From NCBI RefSeq assembly GCF_905220365.1, contig NC_061153.1:3988001-4052000 (forward strand): a stretch of DNA of 64,000 nt, given 5' to 3'. The translations under genes were made by a program, and so were the position numbers. Positions 1-8,674 of the stretch are shown here, piece after piece. Position 1 is the stretch's first letter. Every line of letters starts with the position of its first letter. The notes beneath the pieces were generated by a model. The model did no database searches, was not told where the DNA came from, and was given only the letters and a program-made list of their open reading frames with translations. This DNA comes from Vanessa cardui. Its lineage: Eukaryota > Arthropoda > Insecta > Lepidoptera > Nymphalidae.

Positions 1-515
1 TCGAATCAGACCAGCAATAGGTCCGGCTAATAGTTACTCGAAGTGAACCTTGAACCTTCTCATATAGACGCGCTCCTACTAATGCGCCACACAACTCCAA
101 CCTCGGAATAGCTGTAGGTTTGAGAGGCGCCACCCTACTTTTAGCCATTAATAAGCGAACCAAATACTTACCCTCATGATTATTGCTTCGAATATAAGCG
201 CACGCACCGTACGCGCGTTCAGAAGCATCGGTAAATATGTGTACTTCTAGTTCCTTATATGAATTGCAAATAACATTACGTGGAATTCTAAAATTATTTA
301 ATAAAGGCAAAGATTTCATGATGATATTCCAACGTGAACTAATATTTGAGTTTAGGGGTTCATCCCATGAGGACTTGTCTAACCACATTTGTTGTAGTAA
401 CATTTTCATTGTAATGACACAAGGAGATAAAAGCCCTAATGGATCAAAAATCCGTGCAATCACTGAGAGTAAATCTCGTTTAGTATCTACATTAGAAGCC
501 AAATTCATGCATATG
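1..515 (-). pseudogene. BEL/Pao pol fragment, RT end to RNase H
   Basis: One open reverse-strand frame runs from about 515 to the window edge. It reads through TKRDLLSVIARIFDPLG, FTDASERAYGA, AKSRVAPLK, IPRLELCGA and WSDS. These are the conserved blocks between reverse transcriptase and RNase H in BEL/Pao LTR retrotransposons. The piece has no start; it is cut upstream by a junction with an R1-clade LINE near 512-527 and downstream by the window edge. The other BEL/Pao piece nearby (2441-3498) lies on the opposite strand, so the two cannot be a simple split copy. Family assignment is firm; the element boundary is not visible. Confidence 0.85.
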
Positions 516-1425
516 CGAGATTCCACAGGAGTGGTCCTAGGACCGATCCCTGCGGAACCCCGCAGTACACTTCCCTCCGGGTCCTCGTACCGTCCTGGCC
601 CACGTACACAATGTACCTGTCGCGCAAGTAGCTCCCGACAATCGCCTGCAGGTAGAGAGGCACTCGGTGGGACACCAGGGCCTCCCTGATGGCAACCCAG
701 GGTAAAGCGTTAAAGGCGTTGACGATATCCAGGCTTATCGCCAACGCCACGCCCCCCTGAGCCACCACCTGCTCCGTTAGGGACCGGACGCGCATGATCG
801 CGTCAACGGTCGAACAACCCTGACGGAAGCCGAACTGGCTGTCGGCCAGGTCGGGACCGACGCACGACAGATGCTCGCTGAGACGAGAAGCGACAATCCG
901 CTCGAAGAGCTTGCCAGCCTCGTCCAGCAGGCATATGGGACGATACGCAGAGGGAGAGTCCGCGTCTCTGCCGTCTTTCCTCAAGAGGACCAGACTTGCC
1001 TCCTTCCAGACCTTGGGGAACGTGGCGTTACGGAGACAGCTGTCGAACAGCCGCCTCAGCCTGTCCCCCAAGTGAGCCGAAGCCAACACCCACGCCCTTC
1101 CTGGAATCCCATCGGGACCGGGCACTGTGTTCCGGGCACTCAGGCGACCAAGTGCTCGGTCAAATTCCTGCTCTGTAACCCTCAACTCATCGGTCCAAGT
1201 GACCGGGGGTAGCGAGGGATACAGGGGACTTGACCGGATCACCGGGAAGAGCGAATCTATCACTCTCTTCAGTAGAACCGGATCTAAGGTCTCCGTCAAC
1301 GGGGGCATCCACGGGCGTAACTTGCCCAGCACTGTGCGGTACGGGCGCCCCCACGGATCCCTGTCAAGTCCCTCGAGGAGCTCTTTCCAGGACCGAGCGC
1401 CGGCGTCCGAGATGGCGTCTCGCAA
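505..1425 (-). pseudogene. R1-clade ORF2 reverse transcriptase, fingers to palm fragment
   Basis: The 306-codon frame carries DPWGRPYRTV at the linker, then PGPDGIPGRAW, SAYRPICLLDEAGKLFERI, QFGFRQGCSTVDAI, SLDIVNAFNALPW and GVPQGSVLGPLLWN. These are RT motifs 0-4 of R1-clade LINEs. The frame ends two codons into foreign BEL sequence, so the catalytic YADD block, thumb and C-terminal zinc region are absent. Upstream (about 1430-1650) the same protein continues in other frames with stops. It resembles the RT at 24595-26130 but differs clearly in the NATFPKVWKEASLVLL stretch, so it is a related but separate family. Confidence 0.85.
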
Positions 1426-1650
1426 CGCCTTCTTGGCCTCCTGGAAAGCCCTGTAGGCTTCGTCTCACTCCTCTGGAGTTGTTCGCCTTCTTCTCCGGGT
1501 TCTGCTGGACTGGCGGTGAGCGTGCAAGCATGCGGTTCGCAGCTGCGCAATCTCCTCCGACCACCAGTGCATCGCCCGGTGCTCGAAGCGGCCTGCCCGG
1601 GGCATCGATGCATCGCAGATCGACGTCATCGTGCCCCTGAACCAGACTGA

Positions 1651-1866
1651 CTAACCCTCAGGGTTGGGCAAAATCTCCTCGGCGTTTTGTGGCCAAGCCG
1701 CGACGATGGCGGCGGCTTCAAGATGATCTCGGTTTAGCCGCTTGAGGGCCCATCGTCGTGGCAGGGTGTCTCCCTGACGACGGCTGGATCGGTCGGGATG
1801 GCGGATAGCCACATCGAAAAAGATGTGGCGGTGGTCGGATAGTGTGACCACTTCCTCAGCGACGCG
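1651..1866 (-). pseudogene. R1-clade ORF2 endonuclease C-terminus and linker
   Basis: Minus-strand reading gives EEVVTLSDHRHIFFDV, the SDH motif that closes the APE-type endonuclease of R1-clade LINEs, then RRWALKRLNRDHLEAA, the start of the endonuclease-RT linker. The same linker is seen at 24680-24740 (RWALKRLDREALLEAS). A stop at about 1651 cuts the frame and the linker resumes in another frame toward 1430. Everything of the endonuclease before SDH is deleted and replaced by ORF1 sequence. Confidence 0.75.
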
Positions 1867-2357
1867 CCTGCCGCGGTCGCCGGCACCTTTGGGAGCCTCC
1901 TCTTAGGCGCCTTCTTAGCCGCAGGCTTTATTGCCGCAGGCTGGGAAGACGCCTTCAGCCGCGATCCAGGTTGCGCTTTCCTGGCCGCGACTAGCTACTC
2001 CTCTATGAGGGCTCCGATGTTCTCCATGAGTCCGGCTTCACTGCTCGTCAGTTGAGCAGGAGCGCGTGGAGCAACAGAAGCCCTCGACGTCGCCGCAGCC
2101 CCCGCAGGAGCGCGCCCGGCCTGTGCGGCAGGGGCACGCTTCCTGAACGCCACAGGGGCTCGCGCTGCAGACCCCGTAGCAGTAGTCGCTGCCGGCGTCG
2201 TGCGCTTGGGCGTCGCCACCTCACTGGATGGAGCCGACGGCACAATGCCCTGTTTCGCCTGAAAGGCGTTAAATTGTGCCGTCAGCTGCTCCAGCCGCTG
2301 AGTGACGGTCGCGAGTTCGGCTCGAAGTTGGGAGTTCTCCCGTTCGAGCTTCTCCAC
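1867..2357 (-). pseudogene. R1-clade LINE ORF1 (Gag-like) N-terminal fragment
   Basis: From the ATG at 2357 the frame starts MEKLERENSQLRAEL, a short leucine-heptad coiled coil. An Ala/Pro/Arg-rich segment and further lysine-rich sequence follow toward 1870. R1-clade ORF1 proteins bind RNA, often with an N-terminal coiled coil and C-terminal CCHC knuckles. No knuckles remain here because the frame breaks near 1995 and then joins ORF2. The assignment rests on position and composition, so it is less certain than the RT call. Confidence 0.55.
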
Positions 2358-2440
2358 GTCGGCGCCTTTTGATTGGCGCCGCAGGAGCTCAGCGACCGCC
2401 GCCTGAGTGTTGCGCGTGGCCTCGCGCAGGTCGCAGACGA

Positions 2441-3498
2441 GGCTCCCAATAAGGGAGACTTATTGGCCTATTGGTGGCAGAAATTTAGCAAAGGCTTGTT
2501 TTCATCGATGCGTACGTTGCCGTAGAATGAAAGGAGCTATAGTTACTCCTTTGATGGGAAACTTACCGCGGCAGCGGCTTCTTCCTGGTTACCCGTTCGA
2601 GAATACAGGCGTCGATTACGCTGGCCCTATAATGTGCGCTAGTCGCCAGGGTCGTGGATGTAGGCCAGTGAAAGTGTATATTGCTATATTCATTTGTTTT
2701 ACCACCAAGGCGATTCATTTAGAATTAGTAAGTGACTTAACCAGTAATAATTTTTTACTTGCTTTATATCGCTTTATTTCGCGACGAGGAAAGCCCGCAA
2801 GTATATTTTCAGACAACGGTACCTCCTTTGTTGGCGCGTATAATGACTTATCAAAATTTATTAAGTCTAATGCAGCTTCGTTAAGCGAATCTTTGGCTAA
2901 TGATGGAATTTCATTGAAATTTATACCCGCGTATAGTCCTCATTTCGGCGGACTCTGGGAGGCTGGTGTGAAGTCAACCAAATATCATTTGCAGCGAGTG
3001 TTGGGTTGTAGTAATTTAACTTTTGTGGAACTCTACACGACGTTAACGCAGATTGAAGCCATATTAAATTCCCGTCCATTGACACCGCTGTCTTCAGATC
3101 CTGATGACGACACACCGCTTACGCCAGGACATTTTTTAATTGGACGAACCCTCACCTCAATACCACAGCCTAATCTCCAGGATTTTTCAATGAGCCAACT
3201 AACTCGCTACCAAAGGATTGAACAGTTGCGCCAACATTTCTGGACAAGGTGGAGTAAGGACTACGTAGCTGAAAGCCAACAGAGGACCAAGTGGCGCTCA
3301 TGTAAGGATGGGCTTGAGTTGGGATCCCTAGTTGTGGTAAAGGAGGACAATCTTCCTCCCTTAAAGTGGAGACTTAGAAGAGTTGTAGCAGTCCACCCTG
3401 GTTCGGACGGTATTGTTCGCGTGGCAGATATTTGGACGTCTACTGGTGTCATCAGAAGAGCCTTTAATAGGATCTGCCCATTGCCTTTGCCATCATAG
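2441..3498 (+). pseudogene. BEL/Pao integrase, 3' end of pol
   Basis: BEL homology starts near 2449 (YWPIGGRNLAKACFHRC). The integrase carries a zinc-binding tail (CFHRCVRCRRM) and the core acidic triad in BEL-type contexts: Asp in GVDYAGP, Asp in FSDNGTSFVGA and Glu in GGLWEAGVKS. The C-terminal BEL blocks TPGHFLIGR and LKWRLRRVVAVHPG follow. The ORF runs to a stop at 3498 without interruption, but the HHCC front half and all upstream pol are gone. The first about 15 codons of the open frame belong to the adjoining LINE. About 30 bp downstream a CCCGGGGGCA tract precedes a TGTT that can start an LTR. Confidence 0.88.
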
Positions 3499-3531
3499 CT
3501 GTTAAAAGCCAAGCTTTCAACGCCCGGGGGC

Positions 3532-4286
3532 ATGTTTAAGCGCCTGCGACAAGTAAAAGGCAGAAATACGCATTGCGCCGTTGTCTAACTTGACATTAAA
3601 ATTTATTTAGAATTAGAATTACTTAGAATTAAGTTATATTTTTTTTAATCGTCATTCGAAATACATCAGTTCAACTGATACACGTCGTATTATTTTTTTT
3701 TCTATCGAAGTTTCTCGTTGAATCCCGCACATTAGGAGTGTATATTGCTCCTTTGTTATATATTAAAATTATTTTTTTTTAAAAACGGTTGGGAAGGGTA
3801 TAAGGCTCCTTCCCTGTCATAAATAAGGTCAGCTTATTATCTAATTTGGGTATGTAAAGTACCCAGGTCTGCGGTTAAAAATCTTCCCTCGTCCGAAGTT
3901 GCTATTCGCCGTGTCTTCTCTTGATTTCTATTTTCTGTATAATATAAATATATAATAATAAAAACAACAAATTTTGAAAGACGTGGAGTTTGAATGGGAA
4001 AAAAAAAAAAAAAAAACAGGCAACGAAGATAAAGACACGACGATCAATGCACTATATATATGCATATATTTATAAGTGATTTTTTAAAATAACTGCAATC
4101 GATGGCGATGCGATAAGCGTCGTGAATATTTAAACAACAACAAGGATTGGAATGTCGCTCAACACAATAGCGAGCAAAAAATAGCCCGCTCCGAGTTCGA
4201 GATTAAAGATAACGATATGAATGGAATGTGTTTATTCTACTTAGGATCGTTATAATATTTAATATTAAAATATTTAAATACGATTT
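3532..4286 (+). repeat. Candidate BEL/Pao LTR
   Basis: After the integrase stop a purine-rich CCCGGGGGCA is followed by TGTTTAAGCG, the expected start of a BEL LTR. The next 750 bases are AT-rich, non-coding and contain AATAAA-like signals near 3955. The part from about 3853 onward recurs almost unchanged at 22546-22971, showing it is a dispersed repeat. Both copies run to TTTCCTGGTGACCC (4284-4297 here), which could be a tRNA primer-binding site just past the LTR end. The exact LTR end is inferred, not proven, and no partner 5' LTR of this copy is in the window. Confidence 0.5.
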
Positions 4287-5246
4287 CCTGGTGACCCAAT
4301 TGTCGAAATTCGCTTTCCCAGGTGTCAGCGGAATCGTCTTTTTTTCCAGTTTGTGATGATCTGGTTTATGTTCTCCGGGAAAAACCAGGAATGAGGTTTC
4401 TTTTTCCCTAAAACCACTAAACTAGTCGTAAAACAGAAACTTAATAATTGAGTTTGTTCACTTCAATATTTTGTATTATTCTGTGTACCTGGAATCACTA
4501 GGAGGGCCTGGAAACGAGCCTCGCGACGTAAACTTGAAATTGAATTAAACATTTTTTTAAAATAAACTACTGGTTGGATTTTTCTAAAATTATGGAATTG
4601 TATAGTTTTAGTGACTACCAAGCTAATTTAATAAATTAAACCAGGGGTCGTCGATGATATTAATTTTTAAAATAATTTTAAAGTTTTTAATTTTGAACGT
4701 TATACTTTTAGAGCCTGTATCTTTATGAGTTTTCTTTTGATTGAAAAAAGAAAGGTACCAGTGAGTTGGTACGCTTTCCCTCTGTACAGCGATGCAAAAT
4801 TTTTTGTTCCAGGTGCACGGGTTTTTGTGTTCTGACCACGCCCTAAAATTGTTTTTATGCCTTATCTCGGCCAATTTCGGGGATAAAAATCCAAAATTGG
4901 TCTCAAAAGAAGCGGGCAGCTAAGGCCTTTCTGATAAGGTATTAAAAAGAATACCTCGTCGCTTTAGTTTTGGCAGCGTATTTAAAAACAGTTGTAAATT
5001 TACCTTTTCTTGCGTCGTTCTAAGGGTGAAGATGAAATCCCAGGGGAACGGTTTTTTCACAACTGTTTGCACTGCACTGAAACTCAACTTTTGAGACCAA
5101 TTTCACGAACATCGGAACACTTTTTACCACTTTTTGCGAATTCAAAACTAAAACAAAATATAATAAATAATAAACTAAAATATGCGTATCTCGGTAGCGG
5201 AGCGACTTAGTTAACGCGTTCTTTCGACTGCGGACGGGGGGAGACT
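4287..5246. other. Unassigned AT-rich stretch before a telomeric repeat
   Basis: I recognise no gene here. The longest frames (for example 4623-4874 minus) lack known motifs. The stretch holds a 15-bp inverted repeat (4895-4909 with 5088-5102) and a nested 10-bp one, so it may be part of a foldback or DNA-type element. Its right end is a GC-rich run leading into TTAGG repeats at 5247. Confidence 0.4.
4895..5102. repeat. Inverted repeat pair
   Basis: AATTGGTCTCAAAAG at 4895-4909 is the exact reverse complement of CTTTTGAGACCAATT at 5088-5102. Inside it AAACAGTTGT (4986-4995) pairs with ACAACTGTTT (5059-5068). Both stems nest, giving one long imperfect hairpin of about 208 bases. No target duplication was found. 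Confidence 0.6.
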
Positions 5247-5265
5247 GGGTTAGGTTAGGTTAGGT
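5247..5265 (+). repeat. Telomeric TTAGG remnant
   Basis: GGGTTAGGTTAGGTTAGGT, about 3.5 units of the insect telomere repeat, directly followed by the poly(T) that is the 3' poly(A) of T1 read on the minus strand. Confidence 0.9.
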
Positions 5266-5795
5266 TTTTTTTTTTTTTTATCATAATTTTACATCTACAG
5301 GCTCGTAGCCCGTACCTTTATTTATTTAATATATTTTGTTAATATTTGAATTATTACTATTCTACATCTTGGTTCCGCAAAAATCATTATAATGCTACGG
5401 AACGGTACAGTCTCTTGTATATTAAATATGTATCCTATTATATTATCTACTTAAAAAAGAAAATTGCAGTGCTTCCAGGCGACTAAGTTAAGTTAATGTT
5501 ATAAGTACATACAGGCTAAAAACCCCGTTTGTCACCAAATCAAAATTTTAAACTCACTTATTTGCTTTATATTCCTCTGATATTCATTCAGAGACTAAAA
5601 AGTCTCATTTTGTCATTTTACAATTATCAAAAATTAAAAACATGTATCTTACAAACTATGACTAAAACCATACTTAATATATACAAAACCACAGTGCAAT
5701 AAGCAATAAATAATAAATACATCAGTTGCTAAAACTTATCTACATTTCTTAAATTTACAATTTTACAAATTTTGACACAGTAGTCCATAAAATCA
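5266..5795 (-). other. T1 3' UTR and poly(A) tail
   Basis: Poly(T) at 5266-5279 is followed by a block (about 5297-5322) holding GGCTCGTAGCCCGTACC, which recurs at the same place in T4 (about 47665-47690). Further in, 5516-5560 matches the T2 3' UTR around GGCTAAAAACCCCGTTTGTC. T1 keeps only one arm of the stem found complete in T2 and T4; the other arm is deleted near 5480-5515. No ORF. Confidence 0.75.
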
Positions 5796-6710
5796 TTACC
5801 GTATTCCTTGATAATCTTCCTTAATAATCTCGGGTAGGCTACTCCTTTCCAGTTTCACCCCCCATTTTTGCTCAAAATTGTACCTATCCATTAAGTGGAT
5901 TGGGCACTCGAGTAGGCTGTGTAGTGTCGATTCAGTTTTGTGTGGATCGCATACACATGATGGATTGTCCTTACACATGAAACGGTTCAAGTATTCGGAG
6001 AATTCACCATGTCCCGTCAGCATCTGCGTGAGGTATCCTTGGGGTTTTATACGTGCAATGGCTTTATAAGCCCTTACAGCATCCGGAAAGAACGCTCTGG
6101 TTACGGAGGCCGTTTCTCCCGACCGATATCTTTGGTTCCATTCGCCAAGGGTCTACCCACGAATGTTCCTCTTGACGAATGAGACCGGAACCTGGTCGTA
6201 GTTCGGCTTCCTCCGGCTCGAGAGCGTTGCTTCCTTCGCTAGATAATCCGCACGTTCATTGCCTGGGAGGCCCGCGTGGGCTTTGATCCAATACAAGGAT
6301 ACCATTTTGTTCTGTTCCAAGGCCCGATTGACGTTGCGTCTTATCTCCACGGCTAACGGGTGGAGGTTCCACTGGCCCGTCACAGTCTCCAGCGCTGCTC
6401 TAGAGTCACTGTAAAGACCAAAGGAACCGCCACTGTTCCTGAGGATTTCGCTCGTGGCTTTGCAGATGGCCAGGAGTTCCGCCTGGTAGACTGTGCAATA
6501 CGCGGGTAAGCTGAGTTTGACAGCCTTGATCTCGGCTTCATTATTCCATAAGGATAATGCCGCCCTGACCCGGCCGTCAATCTTGCTCCCGTCGGTGAAA
6601 ATTCACACCTGTTGCACATTGTTTTGGTCTACCCGGTTCTGGTCTGAAAGACTTCGGATCTCCAGATCCATCTGCAGTGCCGGATGAGGAGCCTCGGCAA
6701 ATCCCGCCGC
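5796..6710 (-). pseudogene. T1 ORF2 C-terminus: RNase H and zinc motif
   Basis: Frames on the minus strand give FTDGSK (after a stop that replaces the Arg seen in T2), YWIKAHAGLPGNERADYLAKEA from the end of RNase H, and CVCDPHKTESTLHSLLECP, the Cys-Cys-His-Cys motif at the end of R1-type ORF2 proteins. RNase H in LINEs removes template RNA during target-primed synthesis. The reading is broken between 6024-6152 and at about 6605 by stops and shifts. T2 at 33103-33981 is the closest copy in the window. Confidence 0.85.
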
Positions 6711-7322
6711 TCACTCAGTCGCTTGATCGCCCAGCACTAGTCGGGATGACCCTCTTCGTGCCTCGTACAGTGCAGCTGCTTCCTGTATTCTAAGGTCCAG
6801 AGGTAGTATCCCGGCCAGTACCAGTGCCGCGTTCAGGGAGACCGTGCGGTAAGATTTGCAAAGCTTCTGAGCGAAACCTCTCTGAACCGCGTTTAGGTGT
6901 TTTTGAACCCCAAGTTTTCCCGCCGCAGGTGCCCACGCCGCTGCTGCGTATGTTATAACAGGTTCTATTGTAGCTGAGTAAATTAATCTGATAATTTCCG
7001 GGTGTAAGCCCCAGCTCACTCTGGCGGCTTTTGACAGCCTTTTGTAGATGTCTGTGGCTTTTGCACATATGTTTGCAACATGTTTGTTAAATGTAAGCTT
7101 ACTATCTATCGTTAGCCCCAGGATTTTAATCTCTTTAGACATTTCAATGTCCACTCCAGTCATGCTCAAACGTGGGGTATCGTATTTAAGTTTGTTAGTC
7201 AAGATCATGGCGCATGTTTTATGCGGCGCGAATTTCAATTTATTTGCGACACCCCATTCGTGAGCAAAACCGAGTGCATCATTGGCCTGCCTCTCAATCT
7301 CGAGAGCCGTATCTCCCGTAAA
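6711..7322 (-). pseudogene. T1 ORF2 RT thumb/connection
   Basis: The minus-strand frame reads IERQANDALGFAHEWGVANKLKFAPHKT, GVDIEMSKEIKILGLTIDSKLTF and EPVITYAAAAWAPAAG, the region just after the FADD catalytic motif in TRAS-like RTs. It stops exactly where C1 is inserted (CGTAAA at 7317-7322). The catalytic block lies on the far side of C1, at 12690-12908. The first about 12 codons of the long open frame here come from C1 and are not part of T1. Confidence 0.85.
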
Positions 7323-8259
7323 GATTATAGATGGCGCTAAATGCAATAAATGCAGTTCGGTATTCCATCGTTCGTGTGTCAATATAAGCCCCGACTCTCG
7401 GCTCCCTGCGCGCTGGATGTGTCGTCACTGTCGTGGGCTCGATATTAAAAACAAGCCTTCTGCCGAATCGCCTACTGAAGAGCTATTTATAGACGCCAAT
7501 GCGGTAGATAAAAGCTCTGCAGGATCATTGGCCGAGGAAATCAGGCTGCTAAGAATAGAGCTCATCACAGTTACGCGGGAGATGACTTCCTTTAGGCTGG
7601 AGTTAGGAAGGCTAAATGAAAATATGGCCGAATTTAATAAAAGGGTGGACACAGTTGAAGACCGAATGACGTCCTTGGAGGATAAATATCTTAAAATCAA
7701 TGAAGAGAGTAAAAATTCACAAATTAGTAAAACAATTGCGTCATTGATAGCAGAGATTAACGATAGAGAACAGGGTACATTGCTGAATGACGTACAAATA
7801 TCAGGAGTACCTGAACAGAAGGGTGAAAATGTGGTGCACCTGACTCAAGCCATCTCCAGGAAACTGGGCATGACACTCGACCCTCGCGACATAGTCAGTG
7901 CCGAGCGTGTCGGACTTCGCCACCAGTTGTCGCCAAACGAAGATCGGCGACCGCGACTTGTCGTGGTGCGATTGGCGCGGCGGTCTTTGCGCGACGATTT
8001 AATAAAGTCGGCGCGGGTGCGACGCGGAACTGATACGTCTGGCATCATTGACGGCAACCCCTCTCGAATTTATATAAACGAACATCTGACACGAGCAAAC
8101 CGCCTTCTCTTTTATAAGGCCAGAGAGGAGGGAAAACGTCATGGTTGGCGTTACATATGGAGTCGCGATGGGAGAATATTCATGCGGCGCGAGACGGATA
8201 CAGCAGATCAACGGGTACGTTCAGAAAACGATATCTGCAAAATTTTTGGCAAAAATTAA
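7323..8259 (+). CDS. C1 ORF1: PHD-like finger, coiled coil, Baculo_FP-like domain (5'-truncated)
   Basis: The frame reads CNKCSSVFHRSCVNI...WMCRHC, the second half of a PHD/RING-like zinc finger. A heptad-rich coiled coil follows (EEIRLLRIELITVTREM to about residue 150). The C-terminal part (NDVQISGVPEQKGENV, DIVSAERVG, VRLARRSLRDDL, YINEHLTRANRLLFYKARE, GWRYIWSRDGRIFMRR) resembles the baculovirus FP-protein family common in arthropod LINE ORF1s. Such proteins bind element RNA and form the RNP. The upstream ATG at 7282 lies in T1, so the native start is lost by truncation; C2 shows the complete version. Otherwise the frame is intact to its stop. Confidence 0.85.
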
Positions 8260-8674
8260 GTTTGTATATTCCATTGTTATGTGTTTTTTTATAGAAGTCT
8301 TATTTCATATGTATTGTAAACGACTTTTTAATTTTGTTATGATTATTTATATTTTTTATGTCGCTTATTAATTATGTTTTCAAAACTTTATTTCAATTTT
8401 ATCATTTCACAATAATTTTAAGTTATGAGAGATTTAGTTTGTTCAATGATAGCAACAGTGATGTGGCCTTGTTCTGTATAATAAGAAATATTTTGGATAA
8501 GATATATACTATTTTATTTATTAATTTTTATAACAATTATCATTTTATGAACGCGTATGAAGCGGGGGTTGTTCTATATAATTATTCTCTATTTATTAAT
8601 ACTATTCAATTAATTATTTTACTCATATTCGTTATACTACATTTTATTTCTCATTTCTTTATATTTATTATCAA
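8260..8674 (+). other. C1 ORF1-ORF2 spacer
   Basis: About 415 bases, very AT-rich, no convincing gene. C3 has a spacer of the same length on the minus strand (about 63391-63812), so this is part of the element rather than an insertion. Confidence 0.7.

Larger units (their letters stand above)
512..2440 (-). mobile_element. R1-clade LINE P1, internally deleted and truncated
   Basis: Read on the minus strand this has the order of an R1/SART-like LINE: an alanine-rich, coiled-coil ORF1 start (2357 downwards), a joint into the end of the ORF2 endonuclease (about 1866), then reverse transcriptase to about 512. The central part of ORF1 and most of the endonuclease are missing. RT stops just after GVPQGSVLGPLLWN, before the YADD motif and 3' UTR. 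Both ends abut BEL/Pao sequence, at about 515 and 2441. It is a dead, rearranged copy. GC content is far above the flanking BEL sequence. Confidence 0.8.

Noticed and set aside
7323..8259. Host PHD-finger gene
   Set aside because: The PHD-like finger is part of LINE ORF1: the same protein in C2 precedes an RT, and C1 has LINE boundaries with target duplications.
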